From: Cupriavidus necator | Lineage (GTDB): Bacteria > Pseudomonadota > Gammaproteobacteria > Burkholderiales > Burkholderiaceae | Assembly: GCA_022041995.1 (NCBI GenBank) | Contig: CP074381.1 | Span: 2,542,001-2,606,000 of the forward strand | DNA length: 64,000 bases | Reading direction: 5' to 3' | In this document: one piece after another, positions 37,537 to 47,412 of the stretch | How the letters are laid out: the number at the start of each line of letters is the position of its first letter | How positions within the stretch are numbered: position 1 is the stretch's first letter | Notes under the pieces: model-generated | The model's input: only the letters and a program-made list of their open reading frames with translations | Told to the model about the DNA's origin: nothing | Database searches by the model: none | Program-made: the position numbers and the translations under genes

Positions 37537-38499
37537 TCAGAACTCCTGGCCCGTGGCGGGCGCTTCAGGTGCCAGCGCGGCGCGCGCACCGGATTGATGG
37601 CGGCGCGTCCAGGCCTGCAGCAGGTTGATCAGCAGCAGCAGCGCGAAGGAAATCACCAGCATCACCACCGCCACCGCGGTGGCGCCGGCGTAGTCGTATT
37701 GCTCCAGCTTGGAATAGATCATCAGCGGCGCGATCTCCGACACCATCGGCATGTTGCCGGAGATAAAGACCACCGAGCCGTACTCGCCGGTGGCGCGCGC
37801 GAACGACAGCGCAAACCCGGTCAGCAGCGCCGGCAGGATGGCGGGCAGGATCACGCGGTGGAAGGTCTGCAGGCGGTTGGCGCCGAGGCTGGCAGCGGCT
37901 TCTTCCAGCTCCTGCTCCACGTCTTCCAGCACCGGCTGCACCGTGCGCACCACGAACGGCAGGCCGATAAAGGTCAGCGCCACCACCACGCCCAGCGGTG
38001 TGAACGCGACCTTGATGCCAAGCGGCTCAAGATAGCGGCCGATCCAGCCATTGCCGGCAAACAGCGCCGTCAGCGCGATACCGGCCACCGCAGTGGGCAG
38101 CGCGAACGGCAGGTCCACCAGCGCGTCGATCAGGCGTTTGCCCGGGAAGCGGTAGCGCACCAGCACCCAGGCCACCGCCAGCCCGAACACCGTATTGACG
38201 ATGGCCGCCACCAGCGACGCGCCAAAGCTCAGCTGCAGCGATGCCACTACGCGCGGCGCCGTGACCGAGGTCCAGAACGCGTCCCACGTCATGGTGAACG
38301 TCTTCAGGAACGTGGCCGACAACGGGATCAGGACGATCAGCGTCAGGTAGAACAGCGTGAAGCCGAGCGACAGGCCGAAGCCGGGCAGCACGGTAAAGCG
38401 CTGCCGGGACGGGTTGCGCGGCGCGCGCGTGGCGCCGGAGTCAGGGGCGCGGGGAGCGGCTGGCGGCGGCGTGTCCGCCAGGGAAATGGATGGAGGCAT
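37537..38499 (-). CDS. cysT: sulfate ABC transporter permease CysT (CysU)
   Basis: A 320-residue permease, first gene of the operon. [23 protein letters not shown] is the typical first helix, and the coupling loop [22 protein letters not shown] follows. It forms the heterodimeric channel with CysW. The operon carries no sulfate-binding protein gene; sbp is about 7 kb upstream at the head of the ssu genes. A motif shared with the sbp promoter lies 124-135 bases upstream. Confidence 0.95.
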   Translation of the reverse strand: MPPSISLADTPPPAAPRAPDSGATRAPRNPSRQRFTVLPGFGLSLGFTLFYLTLIVLIPLSATFLKTFTMTWDAFWTSVTAPRVVASLQLSFGASLVAAIVNTVFGLAVAWVLVRYRFPGKRLIDALVDLPFALPTAVAGIALTALFAGNGWIGRYLEPLGIKVAFTPLGVVVALTFIGLPFVVRTVQPVLEDVEQELEEAAASLGANRLQTFHRVILPAILPALLTGFALSFARATGEYGSVVFISGNMPMVSEIAPLMIYSKLEQYDYAGATAVAVVMLVISFALLLLINLLQAWTRRHQSGARAALAPEAPATGQEF

Positions 38500-38622
38500 A
38501 TCGTCTCGTCTGTGAGCGGTGCGCCGCCGGACCCTGATGGCTGGCCCCGGCGGGCCGTTCTTTATGACGCCAGCGCGTATTGCGCCGGCCTGCGAGACAG
38601 ATTCTGCAGAGTCGCCCTTATA

Positions 38623-38634
38623 AACAGAACGAAT
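38623..38634 (-). promoter_or_regulatory. sulfur-operon promoter motif upstream of cysT
   Basis: On the minus strand ATTCGTTCTGTT is followed by TATAAG, a possible -10 box. It matches ATTCGTTCCGTT upstream of sbp (46332-46321) at 11 of 12 positions and at nearly the same distance from the start codon. It is a candidate CysB-linked site; the regulator is inferred. Confidence 0.5.
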
Positions 38635-38657
38635 CTTTATGAATTTTCTTAGACGAT

Positions 38658-39329
38658 TTAGATATAAGGGATCGTAGACACCACCTCGATACCCGATTCC
38701 CAGGCGGCGGATGATTCACTTACGGACCCAGTATCCCCTGCCTGCGCGATGCGCTGGACCAGGGTATCGAGCAGCGCGAGGCCTTCAGGCCAATCGTCCA
38801 GCCCGGAATCGGCATTGATGTGGCCCAGGTTGCCCGCATCGACCAGTTCACTGCCCCACAGCGTGCCCCAGCTGAAAGCGGTGCGCTGCGGCATCCAGGG
38901 GTCGTTGCAGCTGGCTACCAGGATGGTCGGGAACGGCAGCCGGTAGGACGGCAGCAGCGCCGCCACGCCAAATTTGTCCGGATCCGCCGGCGCCACCAGC
39001 AATGCGCCGGCAATGCCGACCGGATCCAGCGCCACCTGGCGCAACGATGCCAGGCAGCCGAAGCTGTGCGCCACCAGCACCGCGCCGCGCGCGGCCACGC
39101 GCTGGGCGCGCATCACGCCTTCAGAGACACGCTCGGCCCACAGCGGCAGGCTGGGGCGCGACCAGTCGTGCTGCTCCACCCGCTGCCAGTCCGGGAAGCG
39201 CTGCTCCCAGCGGCTCTGCCAGTGTCCCGGGCCACTGCCATGCAGCCCCGGCACGGTCAGCACCTGCAGGTGCCGCGGGATGTCCAGGCGCGTGCCATGA
39301 CCGCCGGACAGCCTGTTCGCTTGCGTCAT
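38658..39329 (-). CDS. RBBP9/YdeN-family serine hydrolase
   Basis: A 223-residue small alpha/beta hydrolase. [16 protein letters not shown] at the N-terminus and the nucleophile elbow [10 protein letters not shown] are the hallmarks of the RBBP9/YdeN family; the His is in [17 protein letters not shown]. The start at 39329 has a strong ribosome site (AAGGAGG, 3-4 bases before ATG) and overlaps the EAL gene stop by 4 bases. It is a cytoplasmic esterase of unknown substrate in the cys/ssu region. Confidence 0.82.
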   Translation of the reverse strand: MTQANRLSGGHGTRLDIPRHLQVLTVPGLHGSGPGHWQSRWEQRFPDWQRVEQHDWSRPSLPLWAERVSEGVMRAQRVAARGAVLVAHSFGCLASLRQVALDPVGIAGALLVAPADPDKFGVAALLPSYRLPFPTILVASCNDPWMPQRTAFSWGTLWGSELVDAGNLGHINADSGLDDWPEGLALLDTLVQRIAQAGDTGSVSESSAAWESGIEVVSTIPYI

Positions 39330-40213
39330 ACCGCCTCCTTGTCCCATGCATGCGCGGCGCTCACCAGGCCTGCGCGCAGCCCGGCCGCACTGACCGGCGC
39401 GCCGGCGAAGGCGCCCTGCCCCAGGCCGATGCCCGCGGCCTGCAGCCGCTCGATGCTTTCGGCATTCTGCAGGCGCCGCCCGATCAGCGTTACGCCGGCG
39501 TTGGCCGCGCTGGCACGCAGGCCCGACAGCTGGCGGTCGGTCCAGGTGCGGCGCATGTCGAGCTTGAGCCAGTCCGGCAACGCGTGCGCCATCAGCGCAC
39601 CGGCTTCAGCCGGATCAGACGCCTGCAGGCTTACCGCGAAACCGTTGCGCCGATAGTTGCCAACGACATGCAACAGCAATGCCAGGTCGTCATTGGCGCT
39701 GGCCGGCACCTGGATCACAAAGCGCTCCAGCGGCAGGCCCAGCGATTGCAATGCGCGCCGGAAGGCAGCGCCATGGTCATCGGTGACCGCAGCCAGCAGC
39801 CGGTTATGCACATTCAGCACCAGCTTGTGCTCGCCTTCGGCGGCAAAGTAGTTGATGGCATGCAGCAGCCGCGAAAGCCGGTCCAGCGACACCAGGGTGT
39901 TGTCGTCGGCCGCCATCGCAAACAGCTTCCATGCCGCCAGGCCCACGCCGTCCTCTGCGTAGGTGTGGATCGAACCCTCATGCGCCACCACCTGCCGGTC
40001 TGCCAGCGTCACCAGCGGCTCGAACGCGCTGGTCAGCGAGCAGTTGAAGAACTGGCCCTGCACCTGCCCGCGCCCGTCGCGCCACAATTGCCGGTCAGCC
40101 AGCGGCTGGCGCGGCAGCGATTCCAGATAACGTTGGAGCGCAGGCACTGCGCCCGCGGGTTCATGCACGCCTGGCATGGCATTCCTTGGGTTGACCGGGC
40201 CCCTCGGCCTCAT
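39326..40213 (-). CDS. degenerate EAL-domain protein
   Basis: Up to 295 residues (ATG 40177 is an alternative start). It aligns along its length with EAL cyclic-di-GMP phosphodiesterases (FEPLVTLADRQVV, LVLNVHNRLL, WLKLDM, GQGAFAGAP). The EAL motif itself is replaced by EGS, and the metal-binding DDFGTG segment and the later catalytic Glu are missing. It is therefore unlikely to hydrolyse c-di-GMP and may bind it or have another role. It overlaps the downstream hydrolase by 4 bases and lies between ssuB and the cys operon on the same strand, an unusual setting. Confidence 0.8.
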   Translation of the reverse strand: MRPRGPVNPRNAMPGVHEPAGAVPALQRYLESLPRQPLADRQLWRDGRGQVQGQFFNCSLTSAFEPLVTLADRQVVAHEGSIHTYAEDGVGLAAWKLFAMAADDNTLVSLDRLSRLLHAINYFAAEGEHKLVLNVHNRLLAAVTDDHGAAFRRALQSLGLPLERFVIQVPASANDDLALLLHVVGNYRRNGFAVSLQASDPAEAGALMAHALPDWLKLDMRRTWTDRQLSGLRASAANAGVTLIGRRLQNAESIERLQAAGIGLGQGAFAGAPVSAAGLRAGLVSAAHAWDKEAV

Positions 40214-40363
40214 GGTCGGATTAGTGATGACGGGCGCTCCATGCGCCCTCTGTGCTGTCGCACCGCATCGGCCTGCCTGCTCATGATAGGAGGTCAGCGG
40301 GCGCGGCGAATGAAGATTACGGCCAGTCGATATGCGCGGCGCACATTGCCGCAGGTGGCACGG

Positions 40364-41275
40364 TCACGCTGCCCAGCTCACGTTTGCCGGCGCGGTCGTG
40401 GCGGCCGGACCGGCATGCGCACCGGCATGCGACGGTACCTGCGCCTGCGGCGCTTGCCGCATCACCCGCTGCAGCACCCTGGCCTCCAGTTGCGCAAATC
40501 GCGCCGCGCCGCGTTCGCGCGGGCGCGCCAGCGCCACGCGTTCATCCATGGCGATGCGGCCGTCCTCGATCAGCACGATGCGGTCGGCCAGAGCCACCGC
40601 CTCGGACACGTCGTGCGTGACCAGCAGCGCCGTGAAGCCAAGGCGGCGCCACAGCGACTCAATCAGCCCCTGCATCTCGATGCGCGTGAGCGCATCCAGC
40701 GCGCCCAGCGGCTCGTCCAGCAGCAACAGCTGCGGATGGTGCACCAGCGCGCGCGCCAGCGCCACGCGCTGGCGCTGGCCACCGGATAGCCGCGCGGGCC
40801 AGGCCTGCGCGCGGTCGGCCAGGCCTACCTGAGCCAGCACATTGGCGGCTTCGCTGCGGCGTGTGCGCGGCAGGCCCAGCGCCACGTTGTCCAGCACGCG
40901 CTTCCACGGCAGCAGCCTTGGGTCCTGGAACATCACGCGCACGTCGGCGTGCCGCGCGCGGCCTTTCGCCGCGGACTCACCATCGACGGTGATGCTGCCG
41001 CCATCGGCCGCTTCCAGCCCCGCCACCAGCCGCAGCAGCGTGCTCTTGCCGCAGCCGCTGCGCCCGACGATCGCCAGGAACTCCCCCGGCGCCACGTCCA
41101 GCGCCACGTTGTGCAGCACTTCGCGGCCGTCATAGCGCTTGACCACCTGGCTCACGTGCAGCGCCACGCCACCCGCCGCGCGCGGCGCCCCGGCCACCGG
41201 ACGGGCCGCCTCGCGGCGCGCCAGGCCTGCTTCCAGCTCGGCCAAAGCCGCTTGCTCCACCGGATACATCTGCAT
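40364..41275 (-). CDS. ssuB: aliphatic sulfonate ABC transporter ATPase
   Basis: A 303-residue ATPase with Walker [19 protein letters not shown], signature [19 protein letters not shown] and Walker [13 protein letters not shown]. Downstream of a sulfonate monooxygenase, permease and binding protein, it is SsuB. It has an N-terminal extension of about 35 residues relative to the shortest family members. Last gene of sbp-ssuEADCB. Confidence 0.93.
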   Translation of the reverse strand: MQMYPVEQAALAELEAGLARREAARPVAGAPRAAGGVALHVSQVVKRYDGREVLHNVALDVAPGEFLAIVGRSGCGKSTLLRLVAGLEAADGGSITVDGESAAKGRARHADVRVMFQDPRLLPWKRVLDNVALGLPRTRRSEAANVLAQVGLADRAQAWPARLSGGQRQRVALARALVHHPQLLLLDEPLGALDALTRIEMQGLIESLWRRLGFTALLVTHDVSEAVALADRIVLIEDGRIAMDERVALARPRERGAARFAQLEARVLQRVMRQAPQAQVPSHAGAHAGPAATTAPANVSWAA

Positions 41276-41311
41276 CTCGATCTCCTTTGCTTGATTGGGG
41301 CGACGGGCCGG

Positions 41312-42114
41312 TCAGGCCGCGGCGTAGCCGGGATGCCAGCGCAGCCAGTAGCGCTCCAGCCCGCGCGACAGCCAGTCGGCCAGCTTGCCCAGCAACGCAT
41401 AGAGCAGGATGCCCACCAGCACCACGTCGGTTTGCAGGAACTCACGCGCGTTCATGGTCATGTAGCCGATGCCCGCTTGCGCGGAGATGGTCTCCGCCAC
41501 GATCAGCACCACCCACATCAACCCCAGCGCGAAACGCACGCCCACCAGGATGCCCGGCAATGCGCCGGGCAGGATGACCTCGCGGTACAGTTGCCAGCCG
41601 GACAGGCCGTAGCTGCGTGCCATCTCCACCAGCCCCGTATCGACCGAGCGGATGCCGTGATAGGTGTTCAGGTAGACCGGGAAGAACACGCCCAGCGACA
41701 CCAGGAACAGCTTGGCGCTCTCGTCGATGCCGAACCACAGGATCACCAGCGGAATCAGCGCCAGCGCCGGGATATTGCGCACCATCTGCAGCGTGCTGTC
41801 GAGCAGCGTGGCCGCGGTGCGGAAGGTGCCGGTCAGCAGCCCCAGCAGCAGGCCCAGCCCCCGCCAAGGGCAAACCCCGCCAGCGCGCGCCAGGTGCTGA
41901 CCCCTACGTGCTTCCACAACTCGCCCGAGCGCGCCAGCTCCCACGCGGCCTGCACCACGGCCAGCGGGGCCGGCAACACGCGGCTGGAGAGCCAGCCGTT
42001 CTGCGAGGCCAGCTGCCATGCAACGATCAGCAGCACCGGCATGATCCACGGGGCCAGCGCGCGCGCCAGTGCCTGGGGCGCCTGGCGCGACGGCGGTAAC
42101 AGAGGAGCGTTCAT
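41312..42114 (-). CDS. ssuC: aliphatic sulfonate ABC transporter permease (frameshifted)
   Basis: A 267-codon permease when one base is restored. The N-terminal part (from 42114, MNAPLLPPSRQAP) reads to LAGFALGGG, then the frame breaks at a C5 run (41858-41862; G5 on the coding strand). The rest continues in another frame as GLLLGLLTGTFRTAATLLDS through to HPGYAAA, including the coupling loop MARSYGLSGWQLYREVILP. A single added G restores a full-length SsuC. This is either a sequence error or a recent loss of alkanesulfonate uptake; the intact neighbours favour error. Confidence 0.88.
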
Positions 42115-42127
42115 GCTTGCCCTCCCC

Positions 42128-43291
42128 TCAGCTCTGCGCGGCGCGCGGCACGATGCCTGTCGCCATGACTTCACCGAACGGGCCCGACAGCACCTTGCCC
42201 GGCAGCTTGTCACGCACCGAGCGCGGCAGCAGCGGGAACACCAGTTCGGCAAAGCGATAGGCCTCTTCCAGGTGCGGGTAACCGGACAGCACGAAGCTGT
42301 CGATGCCCAGCCCGGCGTATTCGCGCATGCGCTCGGCCACGGTGTGCGGATCGCCCACCAGCGCGGTGCCGGCACCGCCGCGCACCAGGCCAACGCCGGC
42401 CCACAGGTTGGGGCTGATCTCCAGCGCCTCGCGCGTGCGGCGTGTGCCGCCCGCGTGCAGCGCGGCCATGCGACGCTGTCCCTCGGAATCCATCTTGGCG
42501 AACACGGCTTGCGCACGCGCCACGGTTTCGTCATCGAGCCGGCTGATCAGGTCGTCCGCAGCAGCCCATGCGGCGGCTTCGGTCTCGCGCACGATCACAT
42601 GCAGGCGGATGCCGAACCTGACCGTGCGGCCATGGCGCGCAGCCTGGCGGCGCACGTCATCGAGCTTCTGCGCCACGTCCGCGGGCGGCTCGCCCCAGGT
42701 CAGGTAGGTATCGACCTGTTCGCCGGCCAGCGCATGCGCCGGCGCCGACGAACCGCCGAAGTACACCGGCGGATGCGGCTGCTGCAGCGGCGGATAGAGG
42801 ACGGTGGCACCCTTCACGCTCAGGTGCTTGCCCTCGTAGTCCACCTTGTCGCCGTCATGGCTGGCGGCCAGCACCTGGCGCCAGATGTGCAGGAACTCGG
42901 CCGAGGCCTCGTAGCGCGCGGTGTGGTCCAGGAACAGGCCGTCGCCTTCCAGCTCGGCGGTATCGCCGCCGGTGACCAGGTTGATCAGCAGCCGGCCGTT
43001 TGAGATGCGGTCGAAGGTTGCCGCCATCCGCGCGGCCAACGTCGGCGCCATCAGGCCGGGGCGCACCGCGACCAGGAATTTCAGGCGCTGCGTGACGGCG
43101 GCCAGCGCCGATGCCGCCACCCATGGGTCCTCGCATGAGCGTCCGGTCGGAATCAGCACGCCTTCGTAGCCCAGCGTATCGGCGGCCACGGCAACCTGCT
43201 TCAGGTAATCGAAGCCGACCTCGCGCGCGCCTTCCGAAGTGCCGAGGTAGCGGCTGTCGCCGTGGGTGGGGATGAACCAGAATACTTGCAT
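42128..43291 (-). CDS. ssuD: FMNH2-dependent alkanesulfonate monooxygenase
   Basis: A 387-residue two-component monooxygenase of the bacterial luciferase fold. It starts [25 protein letters not shown], as SsuD does, and contains [15 protein letters not shown] and [15 protein letters not shown]. It cleaves C2 and longer alkanesulfonates to aldehyde and sulfite using FMNH2 supplied by SsuE. It acts in the cytoplasm under sulfur starvation. Confidence 0.96.
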   Translation of the reverse strand: MQVFWFIPTHGDSRYLGTSEGAREVGFDYLKQVAVAADTLGYEGVLIPTGRSCEDPWVAASALAAVTQRLKFLVAVRPGLMAPTLAARMAATFDRISNGRLLINLVTGGDTAELEGDGLFLDHTARYEASAEFLHIWRQVLAASHDGDKVDYEGKHLSVKGATVLYPPLQQPHPPVYFGGSSAPAHALAGEQVDTYLTWGEPPADVAQKLDDVRRQAARHGRTVRFGIRLHVIVRETEAAAWAAADDLISRLDDETVARAQAVFAKMDSEGQRRMAALHAGGTRRTREALEISPNLWAGVGLVRGGAGTALVGDPHTVAERMREYAGLGIDSFVLSGYPHLEEAYRFAELVFPLLPRSVRDKLPGKVLSGPFGEVMATGIVPRAAQS

Positions 43292-43325
43292 GTCGTTGTC
43301 CTGTTGTGCCTGGCGATGGAGGTGG

Positions 43326-44354
43326 CTATCGCTTCGCCTGCTGCTGCGGCAGGTCCCAGCGCGCATCGGCCACCTTGACTGGCCTGGGGATCAGCTTGAG
43401 CGAGTGGAAGGCGTCGGCGATGCGTTGCTGCTCGGCCAGCACCCCGGCGCTGACCGGGCGTGCGCCGTAAGAGAAGCGCGAGACGGCAAGTTCAAGCACA
43501 TCGGCAGGCAGCCCGGTTTCGCTAGTCAGCACCGTGGTGGCCTCCTTGGGGTTCTTTTGCGCCCAGGCACCCAGCGTGGCCAGTTCGTCCAGGATCAGGC
43601 TGACGATCTCCGGCTTTGCTTGTGCATAGGGGCGCGAGGCCAGGTAGAACTGGTGGTTGCTGACCACGTTCTTGCCGTCCGCGCCGCGGCCATCGGCGAG
43701 CGCGCGCGCGCCCAGTTGCTTCTCGGCTGCCGCGAGGAACGGGTCCCAGATCACCCAGGCATCGACCGCGCCGCGCTCGAAGGCGGCACGCGCATCCGCC
43801 GGCGGCAGGTAGACCGGCTGGATCTCGCTGTAAGGGATGCCGGCCTTCTCCAGCTGGCGCACCAGCAGGTAATGCACGTTCGAGCCCTTGTTCAGCGCCA
43901 CGCGCTTGCCGCGCAGTTCTGCCACCGAGCGGATCGCCGAGCCCTTGGGCACGACGATGGCCTCGGCCACCGGCGCCGGCGGCTCATTGCCGACGTAGAC
44001 CAGTTGCGCCCCCGCGGCCTGCGCAAAGATCGGCGGCGCCTCGCCGACGGTGCCGAAATCGACGGCACCGACGTTCAGCCCCTCAAGCAGCTGCGGCCCG
44101 GCGGGGAACTCCGTCCATTTGACGGTGATGCCTTGCGGCGCCAGGCGTTTTTCCAGCGTGCCACGCGCCTTCAGCAGCGTCAGCGTGCCGTACTTCTGGT
44201 AGCCGATGCGCAGCACCTTGGGGTCAATGTTCTTTGACTGCGCTTCGGCGCGGCCGGGCAGTAGTCCGTAGGCCAGGCCGGTGGCAAGCACCAGCGCGGC
44301 GGTAATCAGGCGGCGGCGCTGGCTGGCCGTGCGCAACGGGTTGGTCGGTGTCAT
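43326..44354 (-). CDS. ssuA: aliphatic sulfonate-binding protein
   Basis: A 342-residue periplasmic protein with a signal peptide ([23 protein letters not shown]) and the family core [21 protein letters not shown] and [16 protein letters not shown] ([17 protein letters not shown]). It delivers alkanesulfonates to SsuBC. ATG 44354 is chosen to put the signal peptide first. It lies between ssuE and ssuD. Confidence 0.94.
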   Translation of the reverse strand: MTPTNPLRTASQRRRLITAALVLATGLAYGLLPGRAEAQSKNIDPKVLRIGYQKYGTLTLLKARGTLEKRLAPQGITVKWTEFPAGPQLLEGLNVGAVDFGTVGEAPPIFAQAAGAQLVYVGNEPPAPVAEAIVVPKGSAIRSVAELRGKRVALNKGSNVHYLLVRQLEKAGIPYSEIQPVYLPPADARAAFERGAVDAWVIWDPFLAAAEKQLGARALADGRGADGKNVVSNHQFYLASRPYAQAKPEIVSLILDELATLGAWAQKNPKEATTVLTSETGLPADVLELAVSRFSYGARPVSAGVLAEQQRIADAFHSLKLIPRPVKVADARWDLPQQQAKR

Positions 44355-44511
44355 GCGATGTCCTCCATGGCCCGGGCAATGCCCTGCTGGCCGGATTGAT
44401 GTCCAGGATGGTTGCGGCGGCACGCAGCCCTGCCGACCCCGCGTGGCGGGTGGCATGGCGTCGCTGCCGTTGCGCCGGGCGGGCCGGCGCCACTTCAGTC
44501 AATCAGTCAGT

Positions 44512-45135
44512 TCAGGCGGAACATCGTTCGGCCACCGCGATCGCGGCGGCGCGCTGGACCAAGGCGCCGGGCACCACATCGAGCGGCAACTCGATGCGGG
44601 AATGCGCCAGCGCATCACGCACGCGCAGCACGCCCTCGTCCAGGCGTGCCGACAGCGCGGCATCGAAGCGCGCCTGGCGCACGCCGGCGGCTTCAAAGGA
44701 TTCGATCTGCTGGTCCACGGCAAAGATGCCGGGGAGGATCTGGCGCGAGCCCAGCGCGGACAGCACCGGGCGCAGCGCGTAGTCGATCGCCAGCGCATGG
44801 GCCAGGCTGCCGCCGGTGGCGATCGGCAGCACGATCTTGTCGCGCAAGCCGGCCTGCGGCAGCAGGTCCAGGAAGGCCTTGAGCAGGCCGCTGTAGGCGG
44901 CCTTGTAGACCGGCGTGGCCAGTACCACCACCTGCGCCTCCGACACGGCATGCGTGGCGGCGGCGATGACGGGGTCGTCCACGCGTGCCGCCAGCAGCGG
45001 GCCTGCGGGCAGTTCGCGCAGGTCGAGGTGGCGGGTGCGTTCGCCGGCAGCCTCGAGCGTGGCACGCAGGTGCGCCAGCACAAGGCCGGAGCGGGACTGG
45101 ACCGACGGGCTGCCGGAGAGCGTCAGGATGGACAT
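44512..45135 (-). CDS. ssuE: NAD(P)H-dependent FMN reductase
   Basis: A 207-residue flavodoxin-like reductase. SGSPSVQSRSG is the phosphate-binding loop and VLATPVYKAAYSGLLKAFLDLLP the family signature. It provides reduced FMN to SsuD. It is first of the ssu genes and 73 bases after sbp. Confidence 0.93.
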   Translation of the reverse strand: MSILTLSGSPSVQSRSGLVLAHLRATLEAAGERTRHLDLRELPAGPLLAARVDDPVIAAATHAVSEAQVVVLATPVYKAAYSGLLKAFLDLLPQAGLRDKIVLPIATGGSLAHALAIDYALRPVLSALGSRQILPGIFAVDQQIESFEAAGVRQARFDAALSARLDEGVLRVRDALAHSRIELPLDVVPGALVQRAAAIAVAERCSA

Positions 45136-45208
45136 CGGGCTTCCTTCTTCTGATGGACCGGTCGGCGCCGCGGCCGCCCCACGCGGCCCGGCGCGCCGGC
45201 CTCGTGGT

Positions 45209-46212
45209 TTACTTCTTGCCGGGCTGGTAGATCTGGTCGAACGTGCCGCCGTCGGCAAAGTGGGTCTTCTGGGCCTTCTGCCAGCCGCCGAAGGCTTCAT
45301 CGATGGTGAACAGCTTTACCTTCGGAAAGTTGGCCGCGTACCTGGCAGCCACCTTCTCCGAGATCGGGCGGTAGTAGTTCTTCGCCGCGATCTCCTGGCC
45401 TTCTTCGGTGTACAGGAACTGCAGGTAGGCCTCGGCTGCCTTGCGCGTGCCTTTCTTGTCGACCACCTTGTCGACCACGGCCACCGGCGGCTCGGCCAGG
45501 ATCGACACCGACGGCGCGACGATATCGAACTTGTCCGGCCCAGCTCCTTGATGGCCAGGATGGCTTCGTTCTCCCACGCGATCAGCACATCGCCCAGGCC
45601 GCGCTCGACAAAGGTGGTGGTGGCGCCGCGCGCGCCGGAATCGAGCACCGGCACATGCTTGAGCAACTCGCCGACAAACTCGCGTGCCCGGACGTCATTG
45701 CCGCCCGGCTGGCGCAGCGCATAGCCCCATGCCGCCAGGTAGTTCCAGCGCGCGCCGCCGCTGGTCTTGGGGTTGGGCGTGATCACCTGCACACCCGGCT
45801 TGACCAGGTCGCCCCAGTCCTTGATGCCCTTGGGGTTGCCCTTGCGCACCAGGAACACGATGGTCGAGGTGTACGGCGAGGCGTTGTGCGGCAGGCGCTT
45901 CTGCCAATCCGGCTTGATCAGGCCCTTGTCCGCGATGGCGTCGATGTCATAGCCCAGCGCCAGCGTGACCACGTCGGCGTCCAGCCCGTCGATCACCGAG
46001 CGCGCCTGCTTGCCCGAGCCGCCGTGCGACTGGCGCACAGTCACGGCGTCGCCGCCCTGCGCCTTCCAGGCCTTGGCAAAGGCGGCATTGACGTCGACAT
46101 ACAGCTCGCGCGTCGGGTCGTAGGAAACGTTCAGCAGGTTGGCGGCCGTCACCGTCTGCGCCGCGGTCAGGGCGCCAAGTACGGTCAGGCTGATAGCCAG
46201 TTTGCGGATCAT
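45209..46212 (-). CDS. sbp: sulfate-binding protein (frameshifted)
   Basis: A 334-codon periplasmic receptor when one base is restored. The signal peptide is [20 protein letters not shown], and the binding core includes [31 protein letters not shown] and [19 protein letters not shown]. After [14 protein letters not shown] the frame breaks near 45537-45541 (GGGCCGG, expected GGGCCCGG) and resumes as [24 protein letters not shown] to the end (IYQPGKK). It serves CysTWA. It heads the ssu genes rather than the cys permease operon. The break is probably a sequence error. Confidence 0.9.
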
Positions 46213-46320
46213 CTTGTGTTGCTCCCGTCAGTGTCGTGAATGGGCGCCAGGCGCCTGTTTGCTGGTCCGCCTTGAGCAGCGGACTCGTGTCAGGAGCAAG
46301 ACTACCGACGGGGCTATCTG

Positions 46321-46332
46321 AACGGAACGAAT
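46321..46332 (-). promoter_or_regulatory. sulfur-operon promoter motif upstream of sbp
   Basis: ATTCGTTCCGTT (minus strand), 109-120 bases before the sbp start, is nearly identical to the motif before cysT. AGATAG a few bases downstream could be the -10 element. Confidence 0.5.
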
Positions 46333-46447
46333 GGTTTCGCCGATCCTTCGCTGTTTTTTGCATAAGATCGGACAGAAATATGGGCATGCCCGCGGGCGCG
46401 GGCGCAACGGGCCGGGGTGACGCCAGGGTGGCGCATGCGGCACGCAT

Positions 46448-46546
46448 AAAAGAAAACGCCCGCATCGGGCGAACCGGTGCGGGCGAAGTTTCCATTCTGG
46501 AAACGGGTAGACAAGTCATGAAGAGCGCCCCCGCATCTCCATGACA
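46448..46546 (-). ncRNA. candidate FNR-dependent small RNA, about 99 nt
   Basis: A predicted transcript from 46546 to the T-tract ending at 46448. It folds into three hairpins: a 10-bp stem GUCAUGGAGA / UCUUCAUGAC with a G-rich loop (UGCGGGGGCGC), a 6-bp stem GUUUCC-AGAAU-GGAAAC, and a terminator CGCCCGCA / UGCGGGCG followed by UUUUCUUUU. No open frame or protein gene is present. An FNR-type promoter fits exactly upstream. Alternatively the last hairpin is merely the terminator of the ferritin-like gene 140 bases upstream, but the two additional hairpins and the promoter argue for a separate RNA. No known family was recognised. Confidence 0.6.
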
Positions 46547-46552
46547 GGACGA

Positions 46553-46594
46553 ATCTTATCGGCCCGGCCGCCGGCGCGGCTTGACCAAAATCAA
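46553..46594 (-). promoter_or_regulatory. FNR-type (class II) promoter of the candidate small RNA
   Basis: TTGACCAAAATCAA (46581-46594) matches 9 of 10 positions of TTGAT-N4-ATCAA. On the minus strand TAAGAT (46558-46553) is a plausible -10 box, giving a start at 46546 and an FNR dyad centred at -41.5, the canonical activating position. The dyad is symmetric, but no plus-strand gene starts nearby. Confidence 0.6.
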
Positions 46595-46632
46595 GTGCGC
46601 GGCGATCGGGTCAGCCGCGTCGGTCCGCCCGC

Positions 46633-47175
46633 TTACTTGCCGGATTGCCGGCTCAGCAGGTCTGCCATCTCGTCGGCATGCTCCTCTTCCACGGCGAGGA
46701 TGCCTTCCATCATGCGGCGCGAGGTCGGGTCGCGCTCACCCAGGAACCGGATGATCTCGCGATAGCTGTCAATGGCAATGCGCTCGGCCACCAGGTCTTC
46801 CTTGATCATTTCCGTCAGCGAAGTGCCCGCCACATATTCCGCATGCGAACGGCTGGTCAGCCCGTCGGGCGCAAAGTCGGGTTCGCCGCCAAGCTGGACA
46901 ATGCGCTCGGCAATCTGGTCGGCATGGCCTTGTTCTTCGTTGGAATGGGCCAGGAATTCATCTGCCACGCTTTTCGAGTTCGGCCCCTTGGCCATGTAGT
47001 AGTGGCGGCGATAGCGCAGCACGCAAACGATCTCGGTGGCCAGCGCGTCGTTGAGCAGCTTCAGCACGGTCTCGCGGTCGGCGCCGTAGCCCGCGGTCAC
47101 CGCGCCGTCGTCGATGTGCTGGCGGGCGCGCTCACGCAAGGTCTTGACGTCTGTGAGGAAAGGCTTGTCGGTCAT
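46633..47175 (-). CDS. ferritin-like (bacterioferritin/Dps-type) protein
   Basis: A 180-residue four-helix ferritin-like protein. The di-iron ligands are visible as EIVCVLRYRRHYY (Glu in helix A), HSNEEQGHADQIAERI (E-x-x-H), DLVAERIAIDSYREII and VEEEHADEM. The heme-ligating Met of true bacterioferritin is not evident, so a Dps/ferritin-like iron-handling or oxidative-stress protein is the safer call. The start at 47175 is the in-frame ATG with the right length. Monocistronic. Confidence 0.85.
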   Translation of the reverse strand: MTDKPFLTDVKTLRERARQHIDDGAVTAGYGADRETVLKLLNDALATEIVCVLRYRRHYYMAKGPNSKSVADEFLAHSNEEQGHADQIAERIVQLGGEPDFAPDGLTSRSHAEYVAGTSLTEMIKEDLVAERIAIDSYREIIRFLGERDPTSRRMMEGILAVEEEHADEMADLLSRQSGK

Positions 47176-47412
47176 AGAGGGCTCCTGAGGGGGCTGCGTC
47201 AGCGCAGCGCCTTGTAGGGAAATACAGCCCTTTTGCAACGCGAGAAGTGTGCCACTGGCTATCTGGCGTGGATTCGCCTCTGGCGGCGGTCGGCCAGCAC
47301 CGCGGCGTGAAAAATTTGCACGGACGCAGACTGCCTTACACGCGCGCGCGAATGTCCGGGCGAAAAAAATCCCTGCGGCGCATGCACAGGGACTGACTCC
47401 GGCCGACCGAAT

